The position numbers and the translations under genes were made by a program. The notes below the pieces were generated by a model that made no database searches, was not told the DNA's origin, and saw only the letters and a list, made by a program, of their open reading frames with translations. A DNA stretch of 64,000 bases from contig NZ_JRLF01000006.1 in the NCBI RefSeq assembly GCF_001404985.1, forward strand, positions 372,001-436,000, written 5' to 3'. Shown piece by piece: positions 57,201 to 64,000 of the stretch (its first letter is position 1; every line of letters starts with the position of its first letter). This stretch comes from Flavobacterium aquidurense (GTDB lineage: Bacteria; Bacteroidota; Bacteroidia; Flavobacteriales; Flavobacteriaceae).

Positions 57201-60200
57201 ATTAGGTGTAAAAGTAGCCGTTGGATTTGCAGCATTCGAAAAAGATCCGATACCCGGACCATCAAACTGAGACCATTCTCCGGTTCCTACTGTAATTGCA
57301 TTTGCTGCCAAAGTCGCTGTTGATGATTGACAAATCGTTTGGTCAGGTCCTGCTTGGGGAACCGTAACATCTGCCGTAACTGTAATTTGAACATTTGTAG
57401 TGGTCGGTGTACATACTGTTCCGTTTGTAACGGTCCAGCTAAAAACATATACACCTCCCGTTTGCGTTAAATTTGAAACTGTTGTGGTTGGTAGAATTTC
57501 CGAACTAAAAATAGCTGTTGTAGGTCCTGAGATCTGAGTCCATTTTCCTGTTCCTACAGTTGGAGGCGTCGCTGTTAGTTCTGTCACGGAACCACAAATT
57601 GCATTATCGCCTTCTGCAACTGCGGCTGATGGTGAAGCAGCATATTCAACCCGGACCTGATCTGAATTATTACAGCTTCCGGAACTTACTGTCCAGTTAA
57701 AAACATAAATTCCAAATCCGGGATTCGTATATTTTGCATTTGGAAGTGTTGCATCATCAAATGATCCTCCTGAAGGCCCTGAAAGTACTGTCCATAATCC
57801 GGTTCCCTGTAACGGACTTGTTGCTGTAAGCTGAATTTCCTGTACCGGCAAATTAGCACTGCACAAAACCTGATCAGGCCCTGCGTTGGCTGTAGACGCT
57901 TGCCCATTAACCGTTACCTGAATATCATCTGAAGATTCCGGGCAGGAACCTTGCGCCGGAATTGTATATCTAAAAACATATACACCCGGTATTAGTCCGG
58001 TTACAGCAGCACTATTGTTTCCTGTTGGTGTTATAGTTGGCGCTCCGCTTCCGCCGGAAACATACGTCCAGGTTCCAGTACTTGTTGGATTTCCTGTCAA
58101 ATAAAGTGGCCCGGCTAAACAAGTAGAAAAATCGGAACCTGCCGCAGCAACTTCCGTTACTTTTATACTTACCTGATCTTTACTTGCGGGGCAATTTATT
58201 CCGGTATAGGTTGTCCATTCTAAAATATATTCTCCCGTTATCAATCCGGACAAAGTTGAATTTGCAGCTGTTACATTCGAGAAAACAGGTGAATTTGGTC
58301 CGCTAATTAAAGACCACAAACCATTTGTACCGGCATCTGGCGCTGTAGCTCCAAGCGTTACACTTGTCTGATTACATATCGTTTGATCTGGTCCTGCTAT
58401 TGCGGCTGATGGTACCTGGTTAACATTTAACTGAACAGAATCTGATGAAACTGCACATGCTCCTCTTGAAATAGTCCATTTATATACCCAAGAACCTTGT
58501 GTTAAACCCGTTATGGTCGTCAACGGATTTGTAGGATCAGTAATTACAGGACCATCTCCCCCACTCACAAACTCCCATAAACCGGTTTCACCTGCAGCCG
58601 GAGTATTTCCTGTCATTGTTGCTGAAGATCCGCAAATATTTTGATCATTTCCTGCCTGTGCTAATGTAATCGTTGGCGCTATTGTTATGGCAACCGTATC
58701 TTGTGCATCTGTACAGCCTGTGTTAGTTACGGTCCATTGAAATTCATAATTACCATCACTTAATCCCGTTACGGTTGTATTATATTGAGCAGGGTTTGTA
58801 ATTGTTGCTGTGGTTCCCGCTGTCTGTATCCATAAACCAGTTCCCGGTGACGGATCATTTGCTGCTAAAGTCAACGATGTTGTTCCTGTTGCAAGACATT
58901 GATCTGTACCAGCATTTGCAGTAGCTCCTTGTGTAGCGTTTGTTGTTACATCTACAGTATCTGAAGAGGTTCCGCAACCGTTTACAATTGTCCATGTAAA
59001 AGTATAAGTTGTATTTTGCGTCAGTCCGGAAGCAATTGCGTTAGGATCATTTATATCATTAAAAGTTACTCCTGCAGCTGGAGAAACTGTCCATGTTCCT
59101 ATTTCACTTGCAATCATTGCATTTGCCTGTAACTGAACCGGTGCACCAAAACAAATTGACTGGTCATTACCCGCCTGTGCAGGTGTAGGTGTTGCACTTG
59201 ATACAATGACTTCTGCTATACTTTGTGTTACACTACAAGCCGGTCCGCCAGAAATAGTCCACCTAAATCTGTATTTACCGCTTATCAGGCCGGATACTGT
59301 TGTTTCAGGATTTTTAATATCAGAGAATACTGCCGTTGAAGGTCCTGAAACCTGAGACCAGGTTCCCCTGCCCCTTGTTGGTGTGTTTCCTGCCAATTGA
59401 GCCGTAGTTAAATTACAGGCTAAATTTTGAAGCGTTCCTCCGCTTGATGCTGAAGGCGGTGCTGAAATTACTATTGAAACATCGTCATAAACCGTTTCGC
59501 ACTGACTTCCCGGATTTGGCTCTTTTATTAATCTGATCACATAAATACCTGAAACTCTTAAGCTGTCAATTACTATTGAGTTTCCTGAAAAATTAACCAA
59601 AGGTGTCGGAAAAGAAGGATATGTAATGGTGTAAGGAGTTGGACCGCTAACGATTTGCCAGCTCATTTGTCCGTTACCTGTTGAGGTAACCGGAATAGTT
59701 GCCGAAAATTCACTGCATCCTAATGTCTGGTCCGGACCGCCAGATATCGCTATTACTTCTTCTAAAGTAACATTGTAAATTCCTGTAGAAGTACATCCTG
59801 TTGTACTATTGTTTAAGGTATATAAAAAATTATAAGTTCCCAGTGCTGTCATGCCGGTAACGAGTGTTGAAGATGAATTGGGATTTTGAATTGTAGCCGT
59901 AACAGGTCCGCCGGTTTGCGACCATTGTACCGTTTCATTTACATATAACGGAATTGTTCCTTGTAAAACAGTTGAGGTTCTGCCATCACAATAAACAAAA
60001 TTAGCATTTAAAACATTGGTAACATCTGCTGTTGGTGCCGGAACAGTTATGGTAACTTCATCGATTCCGTTAACACAGTTTCCCACAACTGTCCACCTTA
60101 AAACATAGGTTCCTTCTATTAAACCATTAACGTTTGTATTGTTATCGTTGGCATTTGAAAAATTAGGAACATTTGGTCCGGATACTACAGTCCAGGTACC

Positions 60201-60968
60201 TATTTGCTGTCCGGAAGTATTGCCGCCAAAACTGCCATTTAGATTTACATTTTGTGTCGAAGAATAACAGTTTGAGAGTGTAATATCCCCGCCTGCAGTT
60301 ACAGGCTCAATGCCTCCCAAAGTAGTAATGGTTACTGTATCATAACTTTGGCAATTTGAAGCACTATTCACTATTGTCCATCGTAGTGTTGTCGTACCTG
60401 ATACAGCACCTGAAATTGTTATTGCGGAATTTGGTGAATTTGGACTACTGATACTAACACCTGCATTATTACTTCCTTCTATTGTCCAGGTTCCAGTCTC
60501 AGAAGCTCCTGTTGGATTTCCATTTAAAGCATACGTTCCCGGGCAATATGTTTGGTCTGTTCCGGCATTTGCCAATGTTATGGGTTTTATAGTAATAACA
60601 AAATCATCAAATACCGTCGAACCATCCTGACATTGTGCTGTTAGTCTAAAACCATACGAATTTCCCGGACTGGCGCCCCTTACAAAACTCTGAAGACTGG
60701 CGGGATCATCAATAATAACAGAAGGTCCTGATATTTGACTCCAATTTGGATTTTGCAAATAACCTAATCCTGCATCTGCATTGGCAGTACCTAATAAAAT
60801 AAACTGATCAACAGGAAGTCCAGTTTCTCCTCCCGGGCAAATTATCCTGTCTACGTTTGCATTTACAGTACAATTTTGAGAAAAAGAAAACACAGGCAAG
60901 AGCAATACAAGGCATAGCAAAACTCTTTTTGTCGCTTTAAAATCAAAAAGGGAGTAATTTAATTTCAT
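48288..60968 (-). CDS. Giant modular surface adhesin with T9SS type B sorting domain
   Basis: The 4226-residue protein has a signal peptide (about residues 1-31). About 16 REJ/PKD-like modules follow (32-1450; pattern AGPDQTIC, GTGLWTQVSGP, YVFRWTI). Next come 11 Ig-like modules (about 1450-2530; pattern TICSG, YQWQSS, YYRV), then 11 modules of about 110 residues (about 2570-3745; pattern NGYTGANNVINALTNDRLNG, GTPAGTYxIxYxICExxNPxNC). Three DUF11/DUF7507-type repeats (about 3745-4130) lead to a gliding-motility-type C-terminal domain (SPNGDGRNDIFKI, DRWGVLVYD, LPDGTYFYVI, SKTGYLYLSG). Pairs of Cys in most modules suggest disulfides. It is probably a T9SS-exported SprB-like adhesin for gliding or attachment, paired with the SprF-like gene downstream. 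Confidence 0.93.
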   Translation of the reverse strand: MKLNYSLFDFKATKRVLLCLVLLLPVFSFSQNCTVNANVDRIICPGGETGLPVDQFILLGTANADAGLGYLQNPNWSQISGPSVIIDDPASLQSFVRGASPGNSYGFRLTAQCQDGSTVFDDFVITIKPITLANAGTDQTYCPGTYALNGNPTGASETGTWTIEGSNNAGVSISSPNSPNSAITISGAVSGTTTLRWTIVNSASNCQSYDTVTITTLGGIEPVTAGGDITLSNCYSSTQNVNLNGSFGGNTSGQQIGTWTVVSGPNVPNFSNANDNNTNVNGLIEGTYVLRWTVVGNCVNGIDEVTITVPAPTADVTNVLNANFVYCDGRTSTVLQGTIPLYVNETVQWSQTGGPVTATIQNPNSSSTLVTGMTALGTYNFLYTLNNSTTGCTSTGIYNVTLEEVIAISGGPDQTLGCSEFSATIPVTSTGNGQMSWQIVSGPTPYTITYPSFPTPLVNFSGNSIVIDSLRVSGIYVIRLIKEPNPGSQCETVYDDVSIVISAPPSASSGGTLQNLACNLTTAQLAGNTPTRGRGTWSQVSGPSTAVFSDIKNPETTVSGLISGKYRFRWTISGGPACSVTQSIAEVIVSSATPTPAQAGNDQSICFGAPVQLQANAMIASEIGTWTVSPAAGVTFNDINDPNAIASGLTQNTTYTFTWTIVNGCGTSSDTVDVTTNATQGATANAGTDQCLATGTTSLTLAANDPSPGTGLWIQTAGTTATITNPAQYNTTVTGLSDGNYEFQWTVTNTGCTDAQDTVAITIAPTITLAQAGNDQNICGSSATMTGNTPAAGETGLWEFVSGGDGPVITDPTNPLTTITGLTQGSWVYKWTISRGACAVSSDSVQLNVNQVPSAAIAGPDQTICNQTSVTLGATAPDAGTNGLWSLISGPNSPVFSNVTAANSTLSGLITGEYILEWTTYTGINCPASKDQVSIKVTEVAAAGSDFSTCLAGPLYLTGNPTSTGTWTYVSGGSGAPTITPTGNNSAAVTGLIPGVYVFRYTIPAQGSCPESSDDIQVTVNGQASTANAGPDQVLCSANLPVQEIQLTATSPLQGTGLWTVLSGPSGGSFDDATLPNAKYTNPGFGIYVFNWTVSSGSCNNSDQVRVEYAASPSAAVAEGDNAICGSVTELTATPPTVGTGKWTQISGPTTAIFSSEILPTTTVSNLTQTGGVYVFSWTVTNGTVCTPTTTNVQITVTADVTVPQAGPDQTICQSSTATLAANAITVGTGEWSQFDGPGIGSFSNAANPTATFTPNGAGTYILRWTATNLSCIFFDDVTITVDLLPTASVAGLPISICEFQTLNLSANTPSTGTGLWTQISGPTTVVFETPSSPATAVFGTQAGVYEFQWTISSGSCPPSSSMVSVTINALPPLADAGIDQTICNVSIVTLAGNNPSTGAGIWTFVSNPGNTAAITDPNVFNTTVTNISIGTTRLKWSISNGSCTAYSDEVNIVRPPDLATSALASDSTICEGGTITLNTTPSGSIAPYTYQWQSSVDGTTGWSDISGQTNASFTSLNSLSAGEYYYRVNVSSTCAQITSNTAKFTIIPDPVVTTQPAGNTICSGNTHTMNVAATTTNTTAGTIAYQWQSSVDGVSGWTNVSGGTGANTDTYTTAGLTANLYFRAQIIQAGSGCETFSNPALVTVATITGQPATPAAVCVGGVVNLNVTASVNGGAGTLSYQWQSDSGSGFVNETNPTATTANFTSDALTVTTQFRCLVTSSATNCTLTSSTVTATVVPDPAIATQPTAGVVCTGGTYTLSVSATGGTPALNYQWFSSSDNVSFALISGANSNTYTTPVLTSDTYYRVEVSATGNGCNLVTSNSVLVDVIPDPVVTTQPVGNTICSGTTHTMNVVASGDAAGGTLIYQWQSSLDGTSGWTNVTGGTGDTTDSYTTAALTSNLYYRVRVTQVLSGCEVYSDTAPVFVTTIGGQPTTPAAICVGGTVSLSITALINGGSGTLTYQWQSDSGSGFINETNPTATTANFTSDALNATTIFRCIVTSSATNCTLISDPVTATVVPDPAITVQPAGATICSGGNHTLSVTATNGTPGLTYQWYSSTNNITFTAITGATASTYVTPVLTQTTYYRVDVAASGNGCTTITSNVATVTILSDISIATQPVQKTNICSASSATLNVTASGGSGNYTYQWKNSTVLAGPYNDIPGATSASYTTPALTQNTYYQVVISDNTQGCDPVVSSIAAVIIPGITTQPNTQPTVCVGGTVSVSVQASSNGGSANFTYQWQSSADGTTGWANVSTGTGGSTANYTSGPLSATTYYRAIITATTPSCTLISNVVAATVIPDPVIDLQPVGGNICESGIFTLTSGATNGSGTYTYQWQKSLDGTTGWANVTDGSGANTTSYTTGTLNTDTFYRLQVTDSGIGCGVVNSNAAKVAVFESPTINVQPVNGQVCINQTHTFTVTATGNIPSGTLLYQWQTASVLTGPYNNVTDGTGGTTASYTTPAYPTPGNRYFRVLISQSQSGCQTISNQVTLNVFDPPSAPVGAVTQQPSCSIATGTIAITNPDLGTGYEYSKDGITFQASNIFTGLPTGTVQIYVRRIGLNTCVSAGTAFTIFNRICANPETFASISGDVGGNTGTQTILDSDTLNGIPVTASNVQVTVNSISSYLAFDSLTNTISVAAGTPADDYTLTYTICEIGNLSNCSTTTETIEVTTAGIDAKIDIVTPAVNGYTGANNVINALTNDRLAIAQATLSNVTLSVTSPALPINPAVLNVPYLDVSTGNVNVPAGTIKGLYEIKYRICEIGNPSNCDTASILVQVEATIIDANDDKAEDINGYTGQVNVVNALTNDRLNGVLITAANSNEITVTQETGATAIYPGANVPVFSTTTGWVSVPEGTPADTYYITYHICEKLNPANCSDASIAIVVDAAPLIVNDNLVPNVNGYEGAANIINAYTSNDTFNGDALNINLAGLLTPTVLIPASPKTAGAPVPELVVASGRVNIPPGTPAGQYQIKYQICENLNTPAVPPISGDLRKGNCDDAVIIINVVAPPIVANDDAVANINSYSGGTNLINAYDNDTLNGGSLNLSGITTTIVSYPSAINGGPIPVFDTTTGFVNVPVGTPAGEYKIVYEICENLNAGNCDRAIITITVIPAEIDAVNDIPFASINGFIGNPNAINALDNDTLNGALVIPSEVQITVLIPAASINGSLVPILDPLTGNVNVPAGTAAGTYNITYRLSEKVNLNNTDIAIISIEVTAPVIEANDDSITNVNGYVATSNAINVLSNDNLNGAVTDISKVNINVDAVAAPINSGPVPVLEPLTGYVSIAAGTPAGNYEIKYTICEKINPANCNDASVFIEVIGAPILAVNDTASDINGYTGEANVVNAITNDELNGVAVQLPQINITSISTTNPPDYVSGNPVPVLDITTGNVNVPAGTAAGTYIIYYRICEKLNPLNCSQATIAVEVVVSGIVANNDIDLNVNGYTGAVNALNVLDNDSFNNSSITKKAKAVPINISQITITVLDPADPVNGNPNVPSLDTATGIVSVPPQTPAGLYRIEYRIAENLNPANFDDATVFITVTATLIEANNDTVLNINGYQGQTNVINAITNDNLNGVSAQLPEITISVVTPAVSINGGSVPNLDSTTGNVNVPAGTPSGDYTIRYQICENLNPTNCSQADIIITVISGPIQANDDNIGGINGLDGANNVLNVLTNDLLNNTAPTVSQVKINMLSPADSINSGSVPVLNTATGSVNVPAGTSSGIYTIVYEICENINPGNCDQAVIKITVLQPSVTLVKRGVFSDTNGDGYAQPGELIRYTFSVTNTGTIDLNNVTVTDPKAVISGNPIATLAVGQMNVTNYTGTYVLTQADINLGTVTNQALVTAQPLTGNAIQDLSDSDDPNLIGKDDPTVTPVNQLKKITLIKGGRLTGNGGAGSIINYGFIVKNTGNVILSNIEIADPMLGTGKIVVTPNVLAPGQIGNANASYTVTPADVVQGEVINTALVISDAPDGTQVTDISDSDDGTLLGDDDNTGINLNTVPAVSVIKTAVFNDENKNGYAEIGETITYHFSVTNTGNILLVNVVVKDPKPGVTITGGPIILVQNQTDNETFTGTYFLTSADIDAGSVENQAIVEAASPDGLKTTDSSDDNSNLEDDPTILPLNACKIIVYNAVSPNGDGRNDIFKIAGIECYKDAYVQIYDRWGVLVYDAYGYDNNSIAFRGFSEGRATVNKQKRLPDGTYFYVITYKTYLNESVSKTGYLYLSGN
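54640..56330 (-). repeat. Tandem duplication of a three-Ig unit in the adhesin gene
   Basis: Two adjacent blocks of about 843-846 bp (281-282 residues), near 56330-55490 and 55487-54640, each encode the same ordered trio of Ig modules: VVTTQP-type, GQPxTPAA-type and PDPAIxxQP-type. The middle modules share the segment QSDSGSGFxNETNPTATTANF. DNA similarity is high, so the duplication looks recent relative to the other modules. Confidence 0.85.
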
Positions 60969-61335
60969 AAATCTGATACTTAGAATTTAAAAAATAAATA
61001 TGATGCTCGCGGGTATTGAAATCATTCTGAATTTATACAATTGATAATTCAGAGAGGAGTACATAGTCCTAAAGTGTAATTAGTTTTTATCTTACTATTT
61101 ACATTTTTATAAAATAAAAAACGCACAGGTTTATATGGATCTGGTTTAGGCAGGTTATTCAATTTAAAAATGTAAACACATAATTATTATACAATTAGCA
61201 CTTACATATAACTAACTAAAAACAAACACAATACTGAATTAAAAATTTGTAAATACAGCATTATATCCCATAAAAAACAAAGTTTACATCTAAGATTTGA
61301 GGTATAAAATTATGATAAACTTAACAATATTTTTT

Positions 61336-61375
61336 AATAAAGTTGTTTCAAGTTATAATTTGAAACAACTTTATT
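61336..61375. terminator. Perfect 16-bp hairpin between divergent genes
   Basis: AATAAAGTTGTTTCAA (61336-61351) pairs with TTGAAACAACTTTATT (61360-61375) around an 8-base loop. On the forward strand a T-rich tract follows (CTTACATTTTTTT). No forward gene lies upstream that needs terminating, so it may end a small RNA or upstream antisense transcript, insulate the two promoters, or be a large operator. Confidence 0.5.
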
Positions 61376-61510
61376 CTTACATTTTTTTCTACTGATTCTA
61401 TATTTTTATAATTTTAATTCTGTATTCAATTTACATTGATTTCAACATAATTATTTGGTAATTATATGATCACCAATTAAACTTTTCTGCTATTAGCAGT
61501 CCAGATTATT

Positions 61511-61530
61511 ATTGTATTGTATTGTATTGT
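61511..61530 (+). repeat. (ATTGT)4 pentanucleotide repeat before the sulfatase gene
   Basis: Four perfect ATTGT copies lie 35-54 bp upstream of the sulfatase ATG, where promoter elements or the leader would be. Slippage would change spacing by 5 bp per copy. With only four copies it may equally be chance. Confidence 0.6.
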
Positions 61531-61564
61531 TCAGCTCTTTTTTTCAAACTAAAAAAATCTTATA

Positions 61565-63952
61565 ATGAAAAGTAATTTTTTACTATTGATGCTGCTTCCC
61601 TTGGTATTTTGCGGTTCAATACAAGCTCAGGATAACACTTCGACTAAAAACTGGCCTGACAGAACGACTTTGCCTATTGAGGCTTACCAAAAAACAGGTA
61701 AAATCGAACCCAACATCAAGGATTCAGATCCTATAGAGTGGCCAAAGGAAATAAGTGCCCCTGAAGGAGCACCAAACGTACTTTTAATTCTGATTGACGA
61801 TGTGGGTTTTGGTGCAACTTCTACTTTTGGAGGTCCTATTCCCACACCTAATTTTGATGCTCTTGCAAAAAATGGATTAATTTACAATCGTTTTCATACT
61901 ACGGCAGTTTGTTCACCATCGCGTGCAGCACTTATAACAGGTCGAAATCATCATACTGCAGCCACCGGAATTATTATGGAATTCTCTACTCCATATCCGG
62001 GCTATAATAGTTTAGTGCCTAAAAGTGTGGCAACAATAGGAAAAATATTAACTGATAACGGATATGGAACTTCATGGTTTGGAAAAAACCACAATGTTCC
62101 GGACTGGCAATCTACACCTGCAGGACCGTTTTATTTATGGCCAACCGGTTTGGGATTTGAATATTTTTACGGTTTTCTTGGCGCAGATGCACATCAGTTC
62201 AGACCTTCTTTAATTGAGGGAACAAAACCTATTGATCCTTATCTGGTCGATGGTAAAGTAGATCCTGATTATATTTTGGATAAAGATTTAGCCAATCATG
62301 CCATTAAGTGGATCCAAACTCAAAAAGCGGTGTCTCCAAATAAACCATTCTTTGCCTATTATACACCCGGAACTGCACATGCTCCGCATCAGGCACCAAA
62401 GGAATGGATTGCGAAATTTAAAGGCAAATTTGATTATGGTTTTGATAAACAGCGCCAAATGACTTTTGAAAAACAAAAAGCAATGGGTATTATTCCTAAA
62501 GATGCTAAACTGGCTCCCACCCCTGATGATTATCAAAAATGGGACGCACTTAGTCCAAACATGAAAAAAGTTGTAGCACGAGAAATGGAAGTTTATGCAG
62601 CACAGCTTGCCTATTGTGATAACCAGATTGGAAGAGTTATTCAGTCTATCAAAGATTTAGGAGAACTTGACAACACTCTTATTATTTATATCATGGGAGA
62701 TAATGGTGCAAGTGCAGAGGACCCAACCGGACAAGGACTAACAAGCGAAATAGGAATAATGGTAAACGGGGAAAAAGATACAGAAGAATTTATGCTTAAA
62801 AATTTAGATGAATTTGGAGGCCCCTGGACACAGGAACACTATTCTCAAAGCTGGGCACATGCCATGAACACGCCTTATCAATGGGATAAAAAAATAGCAT
62901 CGCATTTGGGAGGAACCAGAACCGGAATGGTTATTTCGTGGCCAAAAGGCATAAGGCAAACAGGTCAAATTCGAAGCCAATATGCACATATTACAGACAT
63001 CGTTCCTACTATTCTTGAAGCGGCAAAAATTCCTGCTCCTACAACTGTAGATGGTTTTAAACAAGTGCCTATGGCAGGAAAAAGTCTTATTTACAGTTTT
63101 GATAACGCATCAGCTCCTGAGACACATACCACACAATACTATGAGATTATTGCCAACAGAGGAATTTATAAAGACGGGTGGCTGGCCAATACGACACCTA
63201 GAAATTTGCCTTGGCAGGGACATCCTATTCCCTCAGAAGATCCTATGAAAGATTACAAATGGGAATTATATGATTTAAAAAAAGATTTTAGCCAGACAGA
63301 CAACGTTGCGGCCCAAAATCCGGAAAAATTAAAAGAACTTCAAAAAGCCTTTCTGGAAGAAGGACGAAAATTTAATGTCTTTCCTTTAGATGATCGTTAT
63401 ATTGATCGTGTAAATCCGGAAAATCGTCCTAATTTAAACAAAGGAAGAACCAGTTATGTATATCACGAAGGAAATTCCCGTATTACAGAAGGAATGGCTC
63501 CAAACATGAAAAATACATCTTTTAGTATTACTGCTGATATCGAAGTTAAAGCGGGTGATGAAGGAATGATTATTACTCAAGGCGGTTATTTTGCAGGATT
63601 GGCTTTAATGCTTCAAAAAGGAAAACCAACTTTTGCATATGCTTTTTCTCATTATCCACAATCAAAATGGACGATACAATCTAAAACAGCCTTAACTGCG
63701 GGTAAACATAATGTTACTGTCAATTTTGACTATGCAGGCGGTGGCGTAGGTAAAGCAGCAAAAGTTACTTTAATGGTAGATGGAAAAGAAGTTGCTAAAG
63801 GTGATATTCCTAAAACTGTCCCAAGCAGATTCTCAGCAGATGAAACTTTAGATGTTGGAGAAGATTTTGGAACTCCTGTAGTCAGATCTTATGATGTACC
63901 GTTTACTTTTCAGGGTGAAATAGATAAAGTTACAGTGAATTTAAAACAATAA
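61565..63952 (+). CDS. Arylsulfatase (formylglycine-dependent, type I)
   Basis: The 795-residue enzyme has a signal peptide (residues 1-21) and should act in the periplasm or outside. It hydrolyses sulfate esters. The metal-binding start is NVLLILIDDVGFG (Asp78, Asp79), and Cys116 in VCSPSRAALITGR is the CxPxR residue that must be converted to formylglycine. Other core motifs include SWFGKNHNVPDWQ and IIYIMGDNGASAEDPTGQG. The C-terminal about 180 residues form a beta-rich lectin-like domain (VTVNFDYAGGGVG, FQGEIDKVTV). It resembles broad arylsulfatases used for sulfate scavenging more than polysaccharide-specific ones. No maturase is seen in the window. Confidence 0.93.
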   Translation: MKSNFLLLMLLPLVFCGSIQAQDNTSTKNWPDRTTLPIEAYQKTGKIEPNIKDSDPIEWPKEISAPEGAPNVLLILIDDVGFGATSTFGGPIPTPNFDALAKNGLIYNRFHTTAVCSPSRAALITGRNHHTAATGIIMEFSTPYPGYNSLVPKSVATIGKILTDNGYGTSWFGKNHNVPDWQSTPAGPFYLWPTGLGFEYFYGFLGADAHQFRPSLIEGTKPIDPYLVDGKVDPDYILDKDLANHAIKWIQTQKAVSPNKPFFAYYTPGTAHAPHQAPKEWIAKFKGKFDYGFDKQRQMTFEKQKAMGIIPKDAKLAPTPDDYQKWDALSPNMKKVVAREMEVYAAQLAYCDNQIGRVIQSIKDLGELDNTLIIYIMGDNGASAEDPTGQGLTSEIGIMVNGEKDTEEFMLKNLDEFGGPWTQEHYSQSWAHAMNTPYQWDKKIASHLGGTRTGMVISWPKGIRQTGQIRSQYAHITDIVPTILEAAKIPAPTTVDGFKQVPMAGKSLIYSFDNASAPETHTTQYYEIIANRGIYKDGWLANTTPRNLPWQGHPIPSEDPMKDYKWELYDLKKDFSQTDNVAAQNPEKLKELQKAFLEEGRKFNVFPLDDRYIDRVNPENRPNLNKGRTSYVYHEGNSRITEGMAPNMKNTSFSITADIEVKAGDEGMIITQGGYFAGLALMLQKGKPTFAYAFSHYPQSKWTIQSKTALTAGKHNVTVNFDYAGGGVGKAAKVTLMVDGKEVAKGDIPKTVPSRFSADETLDVGEDFGTPVVRSYDVPFTFQGEIDKVTVNLKQ

Positions 63953-64000
63953 ATTCGATAGTAGTTTTTCCAAATAATTTAAAAAGTGGTATTTGCTTTG

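Larger units (their letters stand above)
60969..61564. other. 596-bp intergenic region between divergent adhesin and sulfatase genes
   Basis: No gene is supported. It contains a 7-bp dyad CTGAATT/AATTCAG (61027-61052), a 16-bp hairpin (61336-61375) and an ATTGT tandem repeat (61511-61530), the last two listed separately. I found no full -33/-7 pair for either gene, so their promoters are unplaced. A regulatory RNA is possible but unproven. Confidence 0.5.

Overview
The window is AT-rich and reads as a chromosomal segment of a Flavobacteriaceae bacterium, most likely Flavobacterium or a close relative. The supporting evidence is a giant gliding-type adhesin with a type IX secretion (T9SS) type B C-terminal domain beside a PorP/SprF partner, a T9SS type A sorting tail, an ECF-sigma/FecR/TonB-transducer set, Bacteroidota-type promoters (TTG-N20-TAnnTTTG), A-rich leaders before start codons, and many lipoproteins. 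I saw no rRNA, tRNA, CRISPR array or insertion sequence.

Layout. 1-2.4 kb: the start of a quinone-oxidoreductase-like gene divergent from an HxlR regulator with a clear operator/promoter region; a DUF3592 membrane protein; a decayed histidine-kinase fragment; and a phosphoglycerate mutase. 2.5-10.1 kb: KatG catalase-peroxidase, then a tightly packed reverse-strand operon (peroxiredoxin-like, YHS, DoxX, DinB-like, NRDE, ATP-grasp, LysE-like) preceded by a Crp/Fnr regulator. 10.3-14.9 kb: a TonB-dependent siderophore-type receptor, a membrane-anchored AraC regulator and an alpha/beta-hydrolase lipoprotein. 15-25.3 kb (reverse strand): ECF sigma, FecR, TonB transducer, beta-helix lipoprotein, T9SS-secreted protein, lipoprotein, S41 peptidase and a small helical protein. 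One 42-bp two-block element occurs in this cluster twice, before fecR and before the beta-helix gene, with identical spacing; it is the best candidate for the promoter read by this sigma factor.

25.5-30.3 kb: a TPR protein, a VPS62-like lipoprotein with a beta/gamma-crystallin tail, an SF2 helicase and an acidic small protein. 30.4-40.6 kb: a forward-strand signalling cluster with two single-domain response regulators, a CHASE3 kinase, a 2125-residue soluble hybrid kinase with eleven exact-length 92-residue HAMP-type repeats, and a REC-kinase protein. 40.7-45.3 kb: an OmpR-type two-component pair divergent from a porin/Dabb/cupin operon, whose promoter carries a tandem array of about 11-bp repeats in place of a -33 element. 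45.4-61 kb: OmpA-like protein, PorP/SprF protein and a 4226-residue modular adhesin. 61.5-64 kb: a formylglycine-type sulfatase with a pentanucleotide repeat just upstream.

The observations most worth following up are the shared sigma element and its long structured leader, the response-regulator repeat array, the redox/ATP-grasp/exporter operon, and the extreme poly-HAMP kinase. All functions are inferred from motifs read by eye; no database search was run.
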